Positions 6,839-16,288 of a stretch of 29,275 nucleotides of DNA are shown piece by piece. Position numbers and translations under genes: made by a program. Each line of letters begins with the position of its first letter. The first letter of the stretch is position 1. Under the pieces are notes generated by a model. It did not search any database and was not told the DNA's origin. It was given only the letters and a program-made list of their open reading frames with translations. This DNA is from JBBQNY01 sp038221545 (lineage in GTDB: Bacteria; Pseudomonadota; Gammaproteobacteria; Xanthomonadales; Ahniellaceae). Location of the stretch: assembly GCA_038221545.1 (NCBI GenBank), contig JBBRIE010000009.1, positions 1-29,275 on the forward strand. Direction: 5' to 3'.

Positions 6839-8377
6839 TCACGCGTGCCGGCAACGTTCGCTGGACGAGGGGATGCGCATGCCTTCGCGGTATTTTGCCA
6901 CGGTGCGCCGCGCGACCGCGATGCCTTCGTTGCCGAGCAGCTTCGCCAGCGCGGCGTCCGACATCGGATGGCGGGGATTCTCGGCCTCGATCAACTTGCG
7001 GATGAGCGCCTGCACGGCCAGTGCCGACGCTGTTCCACCGGTTTCCGTTTCGAGCGCCGCCGAGAAGAAATGGCGCAGTTCGAACACGCCGCGCGGCGTG
7101 GCGAGGTATTTGCGCGCCGTGGCGCGGGAAATAGTGGATTCGTGCAGGTCCAGCGCGCTGCCGACTTCGCGCAGGGTCAATGGCCGCATGGCCTGCGCGC
7201 CGAAATCGAGGAATGCCGACTGCTGGCGCACGATCCAGGTGGCGACGCGAAGCAGGGTGTCGCCACGGGCCGCCACGCTGCGTATCAGCCAGCGTGCCTC
7301 CTGCAGGCAGCCGCGAAGGTAGCGCTCGGTCGGGCCGTTCGACGACTGCGCGAGACGCGCGTAATGCGAGTTGAGCGACAGGCCCGGGTGTGCCACGGAG
7401 TTGAGGCGAACCTGCCAACGCCCCTGCTGCCGGAACGCGACCACGTCCGGCTGCACGTAGTCGGTGCGCGACGCATTGAAGCGCAGGCCCGGCTTCGGGT
7501 CGAGCCGTCGCACCCGCGCGAGCGCGGCGTCGAGTTCCGCCGCTTCGCACCCGAGTTGACGCGCGAGACGCTCCGGGGGCACCCGGCCGATCACCGCGGA
7601 GGCCTCGCGCAGCAGTCGGCGCGCCAGTTCGATTTCGGCGACGGGCGCGCCGGAGTGTTCGGCCAGCTGCACATCGAGGCACTCGACCAGCGACCGGCTG
7701 GCTACGCCGGTCGGATCCAGACGCTGCAGACGGTGGCGCATGCTGTCGATTTCGCCGGCCGACGCGGGCGGCTTCAGTGCGCACGCGGCGATCATTTCCA
7801 CGTCGGAAGCGCGCAACAGCCCATCCTCGTCGAGCGCATCCACAAGGACCGCGGCGATCTCGCGATCGCGCGGGGACAAGGGCAGCAATGCCACCTGCTC
7901 CAGCAGGTGTTCCGCCAGACCCGGGGTCGCCACGAGGCGCTCCTCCCAGCTGCCATCGCCCGAATCCATCCGATTGCCGGCGGTGACGCTCGAACTGGCC
8001 CAGTCCGCATCACCGTAGGCCTCGGCGTCGCCCTCGGCGAGTGCGATGCGCTCGTCGCTGCCGGGCTCGGGCTCGATATCGGTGCGTTCGGTCCCGGCAG
8101 CGTCGAACTCCGCATCGGCCTGCCCCCCAGGCGCATCCGGAGGGTGCGCCTCGTCGACCGATTTTTCCGCCGATGCGCCGGCATCATTGTCGGAATCCCG
8201 CGGCGCTTCGCCTGGAGCGAGGTATTCGAGCAGCGGGTTGCCCTCGGCCGCCTCGCTCAGTTCGAGCTCGAGTTCGGCCGTCGACAGCGCGAGCAGCCGT
8301 ATCGACTGCCGCAGCTGCGGCGTCAGCGTGAGCTGCTGGGTCTGGCCCAGCCGAAGCGCGGGCTTCGCCATGGACAT
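6839..8377 (-). CDS. rpoN: RNA polymerase sigma-54 factor
   Basis: The 512-residue protein is sigma-54. Region I is the Gln/Leu-rich activator-responsive N-terminus (LGQTQQLTLTPQLRQSIRLL). Region II is a long acidic linker (about residues 50-145). The core-binding region and helix-turn-helix (LREVGSALDLHESTISRATA) follow, and near the end is the RpoN box ARRTVAKYRE (489-498), which reads the -24 element. The start is uncertain by a few codons: ATG 8377, ATG 8371 and TTG 8392 are all in frame, and none has a strong ribosome site. The gene sits in its usual place between lptB and hpf. No clear -24/-12 promoter was noticed elsewhere in the window. Confidence 0.96.
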   Translation of the reverse strand: MSMAKPALRLGQTQQLTLTPQLRQSIRLLALSTAELELELSEAAEGNPLLEYLAPGEAPRDSDNDAGASAEKSVDEAHPPDAPGGQADAEFDAAGTERTDIEPEPGSDERIALAEGDAEAYGDADWASSSVTAGNRMDSGDGSWEERLVATPGLAEHLLEQVALLPLSPRDREIAAVLVDALDEDGLLRASDVEMIAACALKPPASAGEIDSMRHRLQRLDPTGVASRSLVECLDVQLAEHSGAPVAEIELARRLLREASAVIGRVPPERLARQLGCEAAELDAALARVRRLDPKPGLRFNASRTDYVQPDVVAFRQQGRWQVRLNSVAHPGLSLNSHYARLAQSSNGPTERYLRGCLQEARWLIRSVAARGDTLLRVATWIVRQQSAFLDFGAQAMRPLTLREVGSALDLHESTISRATARKYLATPRGVFELRHFFSAALETETGGTASALAVQALIRKLIEAENPRHPMSDAALAKLLGNEGIAVARRTVAKYREGMRIPSSSERCRHA

Positions 8378-8490
8378 CGCGGCGCCTAGCAAGGTCTATG
8401 CCGCGAGTCTACCCTCTTTCCTTCTGCTTCCGGGAGCGCACCCCGCTCTCCTGCAGGCAGCAAAGTCGGCCGGCAGGAATGCGGCCGCGA

Positions 8491-8525
8491 GCCGACGGTC
8501 ACGGAGCCCCCGAGGACCCGTCGGC
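8491..8525. other. Inverted repeat between lptB and rpoN
   Basis: GCCGACGG (8491-8498) and its exact complement CCGTCGGC (8518-8525) are separated by 19 bases. On the minus strand this stem lies about 20-55 bases after the lptB stop. No T-run follows, so it is not a classical terminator; it could be a processing or partial stop signal between the LPS genes and rpoN, or chance in GC-rich DNA. The rest of the 168-base gap shows no confident promoter. Confidence 0.3.
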
Positions 8526-8545
8526 GGCTGGGCGGTGCCGAAATG

Positions 8546-9265
8546 CTACAGCTCGAAATGGTGGCCGAGGTAGACCTCGCGCACCTGCGGGTGCTTGAGC
8601 AGGTCCGCAGGCAAGCCTTCGGCCAGCACCATGCCATCGTTGAGGATGTAAGCCCGGTCGCAGATGTCGAGGGTCTCGCGAACGTTGTGGTCGGTAATGA
8701 GCACGCCGATGCCGCGCTGCCTGAGGTGCCGCACGATGCGCTGGATCTCGTTGACCGAGATCGGATCGACACCCGCGAACGGCTCGTCCAGCAACATGAA
8801 GCGCGGCCGTGCCGCGAGCGCGCGCGCGATCTCCACGCGCCGACGTTCGCCTCCCGACAGGCTGATCCCGGGAGCTTCGGCGAGGTGCGCGACCTGCAGT
8901 TCCTCCAGCAACTCGAGCAATTCGTTCTGACGCGCCGCCTCGTCGAGGTCGTTGCGCAACTCGAGGATCGCGAGCACGTTCTCGGCGACGGTCAGCCGCC
9001 GGAAAATGGAAGGCTCCTGCGGCAGGTAGCCGACGCCGAGCCGTGCCCGAGCGTGCATCGGCAGCAAGGTAACGTCGTGCTCGTCGATGCGGATAGAGCC
9101 CGCGTCGGCCGGCACCAGGCCCACCACCATGTAGAAGCATGTCGTCTTGCCGGCGCCGTTGGGTCCGAGCAACCCGACGACTTCGCCAGGGGCAAGCCGG
9201 AACGAGAAATCCCGGACGACATTGCGCGCGCGATAACGCTTCTGCAATCCCTCGGCGATCAACAT
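8546..9265 (-). CDS. lptB: LPS export ABC transporter ATPase LptB
   Basis: LptB powers extraction of lipopolysaccharide from the inner membrane as part of LptB2FGC. The 239-residue protein has Walker A GPNGAGKT (34-41), the Q-loop in YLPQEPSIFRRL, ABC signature LSGGERRR (from 136), Walker B FMLLDEPFAGVDP with catalytic Glu161, and the switch His193 in TDHNVRET. The YLPQEPSIFRRLTV segment is characteristic of LptB rather than other ABC ATPases. The ATG at 9265 lies 46 bases after lptA, with only a weak ribosome site. LptF and LptG are not in this window. Confidence 0.97.
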   Translation of the reverse strand: MLIAEGLQKRYRARNVVRDFSFRLAPGEVVGLLGPNGAGKTTCFYMVVGLVPADAGSIRIDEHDVTLLPMHARARLGVGYLPQEPSIFRRLTVAENVLAILELRNDLDEAARQNELLELLEELQVAHLAEAPGISLSGGERRRVEIARALAARPRFMLLDEPFAGVDPISVNEIQRIVRHLRQRGIGVLITDHNVRETLDICDRAYILNDGMVLAEGLPADLLKHPQVREVYLGHHFEL

Positions 9266-9311
9266 CCGGTGGTCGGCATGCAGCGGATGGACGGCACCCG
9301 GTGGACCGGCA

Positions 9312-9830
9312 TCAGGGCTTCGGTGCCGCGGGCGCCGACTTCGGCTGCACCTTGAGGTGCACGCGCCCTCCCGCGGCTGCGGTCGCGTTGAGCTTGCCGG
9401 TGACGGTGTTGTAGACGATGGTCTCGCCGGACAGGTCGCCGCGCGGCTGGCTGACGTTCGCCGCGCCGGTCAACACGATCGATTCGCCTTCCACGTCGTA
9501 GTCGACGCGGTTCGCCCGCGCCTTGAGCCGCCCGCCGTCGTCGAGGTCCTGCTCCAGCGTCACCGGCGAACCGGTCAGCAGCACGCGTCGCGTTTCCTGC
9601 TGCTCACCCTGGGTGAGCGTCGCGGTAGCCGCCTCGATCACCAGTGTTCCCTGGGTGATGCGCACGTTGCCCTCGAGCACCGCGCGATTGTCGTCGAGAC
9701 CCGCATCGAGCGTGTCGGCGTCGACGTTGAGCAGTTGCTGACGGTCGCTCTTGAGCGCGGACGCGGGCGCTGCCAGCGACAGCAGGAGGAGACTAGCGAG
9801 AGCCGCGCACGCGCGGTTCGAAACGGCCAT
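9312..9830 (-). CDS. lptA: Periplasmic LPS transport protein LptA
   Basis: LptA forms the periplasmic bridge that carries LPS from LptC to LptD. The 172-residue product starts with a signal peptide (hydrophobic residues about 8-22, likely cut after ASA at 25) and continues with the OstA/LptA repeat pattern: NVDADTLDAGLDDNRAVLEGNVRITQGTLVIEA, here only noted in part, and later GDLSGETIVYNTVTGKL. The ATG at 9830 has AAGGA eight bases upstream. The gene start lies inside the lptC end, overlapping it by 38 bases. The Ala/Pro/Lys-rich C-terminal tail is common in the family. Confidence 0.94.
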   Translation of the reverse strand: MAVSNRACAALASLLLLSLAAPASALKSDRQQLLNVDADTLDAGLDDNRAVLEGNVRITQGTLVIEAATATLTQGEQQETRRVLLTGSPVTLEQDLDDGGRLKARANRVDYDVEGESIVLTGAANVSQPRGDLSGETIVYNTVTGKLNATAAAGGRVHLKVQPKSAPAAPKP

Positions 9831-10371
9831 GAACCTGATCCTTGAGCATGAGGCGCTTGCGGTCGATGTCGGCGTGGAAACCGATCCCGGAGAGTATAGA
9901 ACCCGGTCGTTCAATGGTGACCGCCAGCGTCGAGGTGATGATGTTCGGGTCGAGCTGCGCGTGGATGCGTTCGCTGCGCAGCGCGATCGCGTCGGCAGCC
10001 ACGGGCGTGCGGCGCTCCATGTTGACGTCGCCGACGAGCCTGAGTTCCCGGCCATCCGCACGCACCCATCCCTGCTTTGCCCGGACGTTCCAGTCGACGC
10101 CTTCCGCGTCCCTCAGCACGAACTGCGGCGAGTCGATGTCGAAAGTGCCCTGGCCCGGATTGCGGGCGGCCCGGGGCGCCCGCACCTTGAACGACAGCGT
10201 ACCCTTGGCATCGAGCACGCTCATGCTGAAATTAGTGATGTCGTAGTCGGAGCGCGGCGGCCCGATGAAGGGTTCCACGGGAGTTTCGCGACGCAGCCAG
10301 AGCAGCCACTGCGTCGTGCCCGCGATCAGCGCGAGCACTATCGCGATCCACCAGATGCGACGGTCGCTCAT
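9793..10371 (-). CDS. lptC: LPS export system protein LptC
   Basis: LptC is a bitopic inner-membrane protein that receives LPS from LptBFG and hands it to LptA. The 192-residue product has one N-terminal membrane helix (about 6-26) followed by a periplasmic beta-rich domain: DYDITNFSMSVLDAKGTLSF is the typical opening, and GWVRADGRELRLVGDVNMER a typical strand pair. The ATG at 10371 overlaps the kdsC stop as ATGA, so translation is likely coupled. It also overlaps lptA at its end. Confidence 0.94.
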   Translation of the reverse strand: MSDRRIWWIAIVLALIAGTTQWLLWLRRETPVEPFIGPPRSDYDITNFSMSVLDAKGTLSFKVRAPRAARNPGQGTFDIDSPQFVLRDAEGVDWNVRAKQGWVRADGRELRLVGDVNMERRTPVAADAIALRSERIHAQLDPNIITSTLAVTIERPGSILSGIGFHADIDRKRLMLKDQVHGRFEPRVRGSR

Positions 10372-10943
10372 GCGCGGCTGCCGTCGATGCCGCGCGCGCC
10401 GGTGCGTGGGGCATTCGCGTGGATCAGCAGGTCGCAGACTTCACGCACGGCGCCGAGGCCGCCTGGCGCGCGGGTGGTCCAGTGCGCCAGCGCGGCCAGT
10501 TCCGGCCGCGCATTCGCGACCGCGACGGCGAATCCCACGGCGCCCATCGCGGCCGCATCCGGCAGGTCGTCCCCGGTGAAGGCCACCGCGTCGAGCGCGC
10601 AGCCCAGTTCGCCCGCGAGGGTCCGGACACAGGCCAGCTTGTCGCCAACGCCCTGGTGGATGCGCGCGACGCCCAGGTCGCCCATGCGCGCCGCGACAGC
10701 CGGGCTGCTGCGCGCGGTCACGATCGCGACCTCGATGCCCGCGTCCATCAACATCCGGAGGCCGAGGCCGTCGTGCACGTGGAACGACTTCAGCGACTCG
10801 CCATCCGCCCCGTACCACAGGCGCCCGTCGGTCAACACGCCATCGACATCGAAGCAGGCGAGGCGGACGCCGGTCGCGCGGCGCACGACGTCCGCCGGAA
10901 AATCGGCTTGCGCGGGCACGCTGGGCGACCCGGAGGCGCTCAA
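10368..10943 (-). CDS. kdsC: 3-deoxy-D-manno-octulosonate 8-phosphate phosphatase
   Basis: KdsC removes phosphate from Kdo-8-phosphate in the cytoplasm, the step before CMP-Kdo synthesis. The 191-residue protein is a HAD-family phosphatase without a cap: the nucleophile motif FDVDGVLTDG (Asp32 and Asp34), motif II IVTAR, a conserved Lys102 and the metal motif GDDLPD (Asp125, Asp126). The reading frame begins at a TTG (10943) that overlaps the kdsD stop as TTGA. A GTG at 10919 is an alternative; neither has a clear ribosome site, so the first eight residues are uncertain. Confidence 0.95.
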   Translation of the reverse strand: MSASGSPSVPAQADFPADVVRRATGVRLACFDVDGVLTDGRLWYGADGESLKSFHVHDGLGLRMLMDAGIEVAIVTARSSPAVAARMGDLGVARIHQGVGDKLACVRTLAGELGCALDAVAFTGDDLPDAAAMGAVGFAVAVANARPELAALAHWTTRAPGGLGAVREVCDLLIHANAPRTGARGIDGSRA

Positions 10944-11959
10944 ACGACGCGTGCGCGCAGCAGGTCGTGGATGTTCAGCGCGCCGACCACGCGCTGCCTG
11001 GCATCGACCACGATGAGGGCGTGGATCTTGTGGTCTTCCATCAGACGTGCCGCCTCGACGGCGAGATGGTCGGGCGCAATGGTCTTCGGCGCGCGCGTCA
11101 TGAGGCGGGTCACCGGCGTGTTGCGGAGGTCGACCTCGCTGTCGTCGACCGCCCGGCGCAGGTCGCCGTCGGTGAACACGCCCAGCAGCTGCCGGTCGCC
11201 ATCGACAACGGCGATGATGCCGAGTCCCGTTCGCGTCATCTCCATGAGTGCGGCGGATACCGACGCGTCAGCGGCGACGCAAGGGACGGCGGCGTCGCGG
11301 TGCATGATGTCGGAAATGTGCAGCAGCAGGCGACGGCCCAGCGCGCCCGCGGGGTGCGAGCGTGCGAAATCCTCGGCGGTGAAGCCGCGGGCCTCGAGCA
11401 GCGCGACGGCAAGCGCGTCGCCCATGACCAGGGCCGCGGTGGTGCTGGAGGTCGGCGCGAGCCCAAGCGGACACGCTTCCTCCGCAACACCCACGTCGAT
11501 GTGCGCGTCGGCGAGGCGTGCAAGACTCGATTCCGGCCGGCCGCTCATGGCGATAAGCGCGTTGCCCTGGCGTTTGAGCAACGGCAGGATCGCGAGAAGT
11601 TCGTCGGTTTCGCCAGAATTGGACATCGCCAGCACCACGTCGCCGTCGGTGATCATGCCGAGGTCGCCATGGCTGGCCTCGCCGGGATGCACGAAGAACG
11701 CCGGGGTGCCGGTCGAGGCGAACGTCGCGGCGACCTTGCGCGCGATGTGCCCGGACTTGCCCATCCCGGTCACTACCACGCGACCGCGACAGGCCAGCAG
11801 CAGCGCGCAGGCGTCCAGGAACCCCTGGTCGACGCGCGCGTCCAGACCCGCCACCGCGCGCGATTCGACGGCAATCACGCGCCGCGCGCTCGCTGCGAAC
11901 ACGTGCGCAGGAACCGGTTGGGCCGACGGATCGCCGGGAGTCTTGAGTCGGGCGTTCAT
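10940..11959 (-). CDS. kdsD: Arabinose-5-phosphate isomerase KdsD
   Basis: KdsD converts ribulose-5-phosphate to arabinose-5-phosphate, the first step of Kdo synthesis. The 339-residue product has an N-terminal sugar isomerase (SIS) domain with TGMGKSGHIARK (Lys68) and SNSGET (113-118), the conserved HPGEASHGDLG segment, and two C-terminal CBS domains (roughly 215-270 and 280-339). This is the standard KdsD layout and length. It is the first gene of the minus-strand LPS run and is divergent from ibaG. The ATG at 11959 lacks a clear ribosome site, so it may be read from a short leader. Confidence 0.96.
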   Translation of the reverse strand: MNARLKTPGDPSAQPVPAHVFAASARRVIAVESRAVAGLDARVDQGFLDACALLLACRGRVVVTGMGKSGHIARKVAATFASTGTPAFFVHPGEASHGDLGMITDGDVVLAMSNSGETDELLAILPLLKRQGNALIAMSGRPESSLARLADAHIDVGVAEEACPLGLAPTSSTTAALVMGDALAVALLEARGFTAEDFARSHPAGALGRRLLLHISDIMHRDAAVPCVAADASVSAALMEMTRTGLGIIAVVDGDRQLLGVFTDGDLRRAVDDSEVDLRNTPVTRLMTRAPKTIAPDHLAVEAARLMEDHKIHALIVVDARQRVVGALNIHDLLRARVV

Positions 11960-12061
11960 GGAAGTGCGGTGCTGGCGCTAAATCGCGCTCTGCTAGACTG
12001 AACGGCCCATTCTAGCCGCTCTCCGGCAGGCTCGCCGCGACGCGGCTCCGATCCGCCCCCT

Positions 12062-12087
12062 GCGCGCTCTTGGCTTGCGCAGCGCGC
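12062..12087. other. Inverted repeat in the kdsD-ibaG divergent region
   Basis: GCGCGCT (12062-12068) and AGCGCGC (12081-12087) form a perfect seven-base stem with a 12-base loop. It lies in the 223-base divergent region between kdsD and ibaG, which must hold promoters for both sides; I could not find a convincing -35/-10 pair there. The stem could be a leader hairpin for ibaG or a chance match. Confidence 0.25.
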
Positions 12088-12182
12088 CGGCGGGAACCGT
12101 CGGAACAGCGCGACTCGGGGATGCGATGCGTGGCCGGGACCTTGGATCGGCGACGAACTCACAACTCAACCAGGCGGAAACC

Positions 12183-12422
12183 GTGGACGCGAACACCATC
12201 AAGCACCTCATCGAGTCGGGATTGAGCGGCGCCGATGCCCGGGTGGCAGGCGACGACGGCGTGCACTTCGAAGCCACGGTTGTCAGCGCGGCATTCGAAG
12301 GCAAGTTGCCCCTCGCGCGGCACCGCCTGGTGTACGCCACGCTCGGCGAGCGCATGGGGGGCGAGATCCACGCACTGGCATTGCGCACCCTCACGCCTGC
12401 TGAAGCCGCCGCGGCCTCGTAA
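12183..12422 (+). CDS. ibaG: BolA-family protein IbaG
   Basis: The 79-residue product matches the BolA/IbaG fold: an N-terminal helix (ANTIKHLIESGL), the strand GVHFEATVVSAAFEGK, the conserved LARHRLVYATLGERM with His47, and GEIHALALRTLTP at the end. IbaG proteins act with monothiol glutaredoxins in iron-sulfur handling; its exact role here is inferred. The GTG at 12183 was chosen because it gives the family N-terminus and follows a GGCGG run; an in-frame ATG at 12126 would add 19 unusual residues. The gene precedes murA, as in many gammaproteobacteria, but the mla phospholipid-transport genes usually found before it are absent. Confidence 0.9.
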   Translation: MDANTIKHLIESGLSGADARVAGDDGVHFEATVVSAAFEGKLPLARHRLVYATLGERMGGEIHALALRTLTPAEAAAAS

Positions 12423-12516
12423 GGCCACGGAACGGTCGCATATCCGCCCTCGCAACTCCGCGCACGGCGTGGTGACATCGCCCGCAGCATCCACTCCCAG
12501 CAACCGGAGAACCTAG

Positions 12517-13809
<1,293 letters not shown>

Positions 13810-13815
13810 CCTGCG

Positions 13816-14781
13816 TCAACGGAGGGTGGCGCCGAGCAGGCGGCACATGACCGCCATGCGGATGGGCAGGCCGTTGGCGACCTGGGCGAGAATGGCCGAC
13901 TGCGGGCCATCGGCGACGCCCGAAGCAATCTCGACTTCCCGGTTGATCGGGCCCGGGTGCATGACCAGTGCATGCGGACGGGCGAGCGCAAGACGCGCTT
14001 CGGTCAGCCCGTAGCTTTCGAAGTACGCCGCGTCGTCGGGGATGTGCGCGGCCTGCATGCGTTCCTTCTGCAGGCGCAGCAGCATCACGACATCGATGTC
14101 CGCCAGCGCGCGTTCGATCCCGTCGACGTACGTCACGCGCTTGTCCAGCAGGTCGGGCCGCAGCGACGGTGGCGCGCACACGCGCAGTTCGCCGACCCCG
14201 AGCGTGAGCAGGGCGTGCATGTCGGAGCGCGCAACGCGCGAGTGCGCGACGTCGCCGACGATCAGCACCCTGAGCGTCGAGAAGTCCGCACCGAATCGCT
14301 CGCGGATCGTGTAGGCGTCGAGCAGGCCCTGGGTCGGGTGCGCGTGGCTGCCGTCGCCGGCATTGACGATGGCGACCTGGTCGCCGAGCGCGGCCGCGAC
14401 CGCCGCCGGCGCTCCGTTGTCGCGATGCCGAACCACGAACAGGTCGCAGCGCATCGCCGCAATCGTGCGCAGCGTGTCGAGCAGCGACTCGCCCTTGCTG
14501 GTGGAGGACGTGGCGACGTCGAAATTGACGACCTCCGCCGACAGCCTGCGCGCCGCCAGCTCGAAGCTGGTGCGCGTGCGCGTCGAAGGTTCGAAGAACA
14601 GGTTGACGACCGTGTGGCCGCGCAGGATCGGAAGGGTCTTCATGCGGCCCGCGGTGGCGGCGGCGATCGCCGCGCCGGTGTCGAGGATCGCCTCGATCTC
14701 CGCACGGGGCATGCCTTCGAGCGTCAGCAGATGCCGACGGGTGCCGCCCGACAGGGCGTCGGGTATCGATGCCTCAGGCAT
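13816..14781 (-). CDS. pyrB: Aspartate carbamoyltransferase catalytic subunit
   Basis: PyrB joins carbamoyl phosphate and aspartate, the second step of pyrimidine synthesis. The 321-residue product has the carbamoyl-phosphate motif STRTR (66-70), the Lys in TSSTSKGESLLD (Lys97), and HPTQ (148-151), as well as HPGPINREVE near the end, where aspartate binds. The ATG at 14781 overlaps the end of pyrR by eight bases; an in-frame TTG at 14802 is a less likely start. No pyrI and no inactive pyrC-like partner follow, since murA converges six bases away. In Pseudomonas a dihydroorotase-like subunit normally follows this gene. Confidence 0.97.
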   Translation of the reverse strand: MPEASIPDALSGGTRRHLLTLEGMPRAEIEAILDTGAAIAAATAGRMKTLPILRGHTVVNLFFEPSTRTRTSFELAARRLSAEVVNFDVATSSTSKGESLLDTLRTIAAMRCDLFVVRHRDNGAPAAVAAALGDQVAIVNAGDGSHAHPTQGLLDAYTIRERFGADFSTLRVLIVGDVAHSRVARSDMHALLTLGVGELRVCAPPSLRPDLLDKRVTYVDGIERALADIDVVMLLRLQKERMQAAHIPDDAAYFESYGLTEARLALARPHALVMHPGPINREVEIASGVADGPQSAILAQVANGLPIRMAVMCRLLGATLR

Positions 14782-15277
14782 TGGGACGCCAGGCCAGCTC
14801 AAGCGGATCGGGACCGAGCAGCCGCAGTTCGAAGCTCTCGAGGGGCGCGATCGACGCCCCGATGACGTCCGGTTGCACGGGCACTTCGCGGCCCGGCAGT
14901 TCGACCAGCACCGCGAGGGTCACGCTGCGCGGACGACCCCAGTCGAACAGCGCGTTGAGCGCTGCCCGGGCCGTGCGCCCCGTGTGCAGGATGTCGTCGA
15001 CCAGCACGATGTCGCGATCGTTGATGTCCCACGGAATGCTCGAAGGACCGAGGCGCGGCAGTTCCGCGCGCTGCCCGACATCGTCCCGGTGGAAACCGAT
15101 GTCGACGATTCCGCCGGGATCGGCCGCGGCGCAGCGCAAGGCCACTGCTTCCGCGACCCAGACGCCGCCGGTGCGGATGCCGACGAATCGCGGAGCCGCG
15201 ATCGCGCGCGCGTCGAGGTGCGCGCGCAACCGCACGACGAGTGCGTCCAGCAGGGTGTCGGTGTGCGGCAGGGACAT
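14774..15277 (-). CDS. pyrR: PyrR-type uracil phosphoribosyltransferase/regulator
   Basis: The 167-residue protein has the PRPP-binding motif IVLVDDILHTGRTARAAL and the preceding DIGFHRDDVG, which identify the PyrR family. In Gram-positive bacteria PyrR binds leader RNA to attenuate pyr genes; in gammaproteobacteria its role is less certain, and here it is encoded within overlapping genes, so no separate leader for it to control is visible. The ATG at 15277 shares one base with the ruvX stop (TGATG) and has GAGGAA about six bases upstream. Translational coupling in the order ruvX-pyrR-pyrB is likely. Confidence 0.94.
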   Translation of the reverse strand: MSLPHTDTLLDALVVRLRAHLDARAIAAPRFVGIRTGGVWVAEAVALRCAAADPGGIVDIGFHRDDVGQRAELPRLGPSSIPWDINDRDIVLVDDILHTGRTARAALNALFDWGRPRSVTLAVLVELPGREVPVQPDVIGASIAPLESFELRLLGPDPLELAWRPNA

Positions 15278-15738
15278 CAGGTTTCCTCGTGCGGCTGGCC
15301 GCAGGACGGCCGGGCGAAATAGCGTTCGACAATGATGACGGCTGCGAGCGAATCCAGCGCATCCGCATCGCGCCGGCGTCGCGTGCCGGAGCGCCGCGCC
15401 GCCGCGAAGCGCGCCGCTGCTTCCTGCGACGAGTGGCGTTCGTCCTGGAATATGACCGGCAATGCGTAGCGTTCTGCCGCGCCGCGACCGAAGTCCCGCG
15501 CCAGGGTCGACGCGGGTTGGTCTGCCCCTTCGAGCGTCAGTGGCAGGCCCACCACGACCGCGTCGGGCTGCCACTCGCCGAAGAGACGATCGACCGCGGT
15601 CCAGTCGATGCCGCCAGCACGATGCGCGATCACCTCGAGGGGTTGCGCGCTGCCTGTGTATCGGGAGCCGCACGCCACGCCGATCCGGCGCGAGCCGACG
15701 TCGAAGCCCAGCACCCGCTCAGGCGTGCCCGACGTCAT
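15277..15738 (-). CDS. ruvX: Holliday junction resolvase-like / pre-16S rRNA nuclease
   Basis: The 153-residue product is of the YqgF/RuvX family, with an RNase H-like fold. Visible landmarks are GFDVGSRRIG with acidic Asp13, VVVGLPLTLEG, the IFQDERHSSQEA segment, and the C-terminal DALDSLAA with conserved aspartates. The family is implicated in maturing the 5' end of 16S rRNA and in processing branched DNA. The ATG at 15738 overlaps the yqgE end by 20 bases; a longer frame goes back into yqgE but the family length and N-terminus favour this start. Confidence 0.94.
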   Translation of the reverse strand: MTSGTPERVLGFDVGSRRIGVACGSRYTGSAQPLEVIAHRAGGIDWTAVDRLFGEWQPDAVVVGLPLTLEGADQPASTLARDFGRGAAERYALPVIFQDERHSSQEAAARFAAARRSGTRRRRDADALDSLAAVIIVERYFARPSCGQPHEET

Positions 15739-16288
15739 CGCTGAGTGCAGCGGGATCGACTCCCAGCAGGGCCAGTGCGGCATGCCAGCGACCGTCGATG
15801 GGCGTGTCGAACAGCACCTTGTGATCGGCCGGCACGCTGATCCACGCGTTTTCCGTGATCTCGTGCTCCAGCTGGCCCGCCGCCCAGCCCGCGTACCCCA
15901 GCGCGAGCAGGGCACGCGGCGGACCGGAGCCCGCGGCAATCGCGGCCAGGATGTCGCGCGACGTGGTGACTCGCAGGTTCGCGGCGATCGGCAGCGATGA
16001 TTCCCACTCCCGCTCGCCCTGTTCGTGCAGGACGAAGCCATGCTCCTGCTGCACCGGGCCGCCGATCAGTACCGTCTGCTCGATGATTTCCGGCGCGCGG
16101 CACTTGATCTGCATCTGGGCGAGGACGTCGCCCATGCGCATGCCGCTGACCTGGTTGATGCGGATGCCCATCGCGCCCTGCTCGTTGTGCTCGCAGAGGT
16201 AGGTCACGCTGCGCACGAAGTGGGGGTCAGCCATGCCGGGCATGGCGATGAGCAGGTGATCCTTGAGGAAACTGCGCGCGCCGGTCAT
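15719..16288 (-). CDS. yqgE: YqgE/AlgH family protein
   Basis: The 189-residue protein belongs to the DUF179/YqgE-AlgH family: FLKDHLLIAMPGMADPHF at the start, then VTYLCEHNEQGAMGIRIN, VLIGGPVQQEHGFVLH, and ALGYAGWAAGQLEHEI. The biochemical role is unknown; AlgH affects alginate genes in Pseudomonas. It is almost always next to ruvX, as here. The ATG at 16288 is the family start, but no clear ribosome site precedes it. The 282-base space before it is the largest gap in the window and may hold its promoter. Confidence 0.94.
   Translation of the reverse strand: MTGARSFLKDHLLIAMPGMADPHFVRSVTYLCEHNEQGAMGIRINQVSGMRMGDVLAQMQIKCRAPEIIEQTVLIGGPVQQEHGFVLHEQGEREWESSLPIAANLRVTTSRDILAAIAAGSGPPRALLALGYAGWAAGQLEHEITENAWISVPADHKVLFDTPIDGRWHAALALLGVDPAALSDDVGHA

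Noticed and set aside
6738..7784. An N-terminal extension of hpf of about 350 codons
   Set aside because: It overlaps rpoN in another frame and is Arg-rich; the strong AGGAGG directly before ATG 6737 sets the hpf start.
1063..8389. Several long plus-strand frames (for example 1063-2316, 2316-3419, 4302-5975, 6758-8389)
   Set aside because: They are opposite clearly identified minus-strand genes (oxygenase, ptsI, rapZ, hprK, rpoN) and have the Arg/Ala/His-rich composition of shadow frames.
11971..11999. TAGACT near 11994 as a -10 box for ibaG
   Set aside because: No acceptable -35 box is found 16-18 bases upstream.
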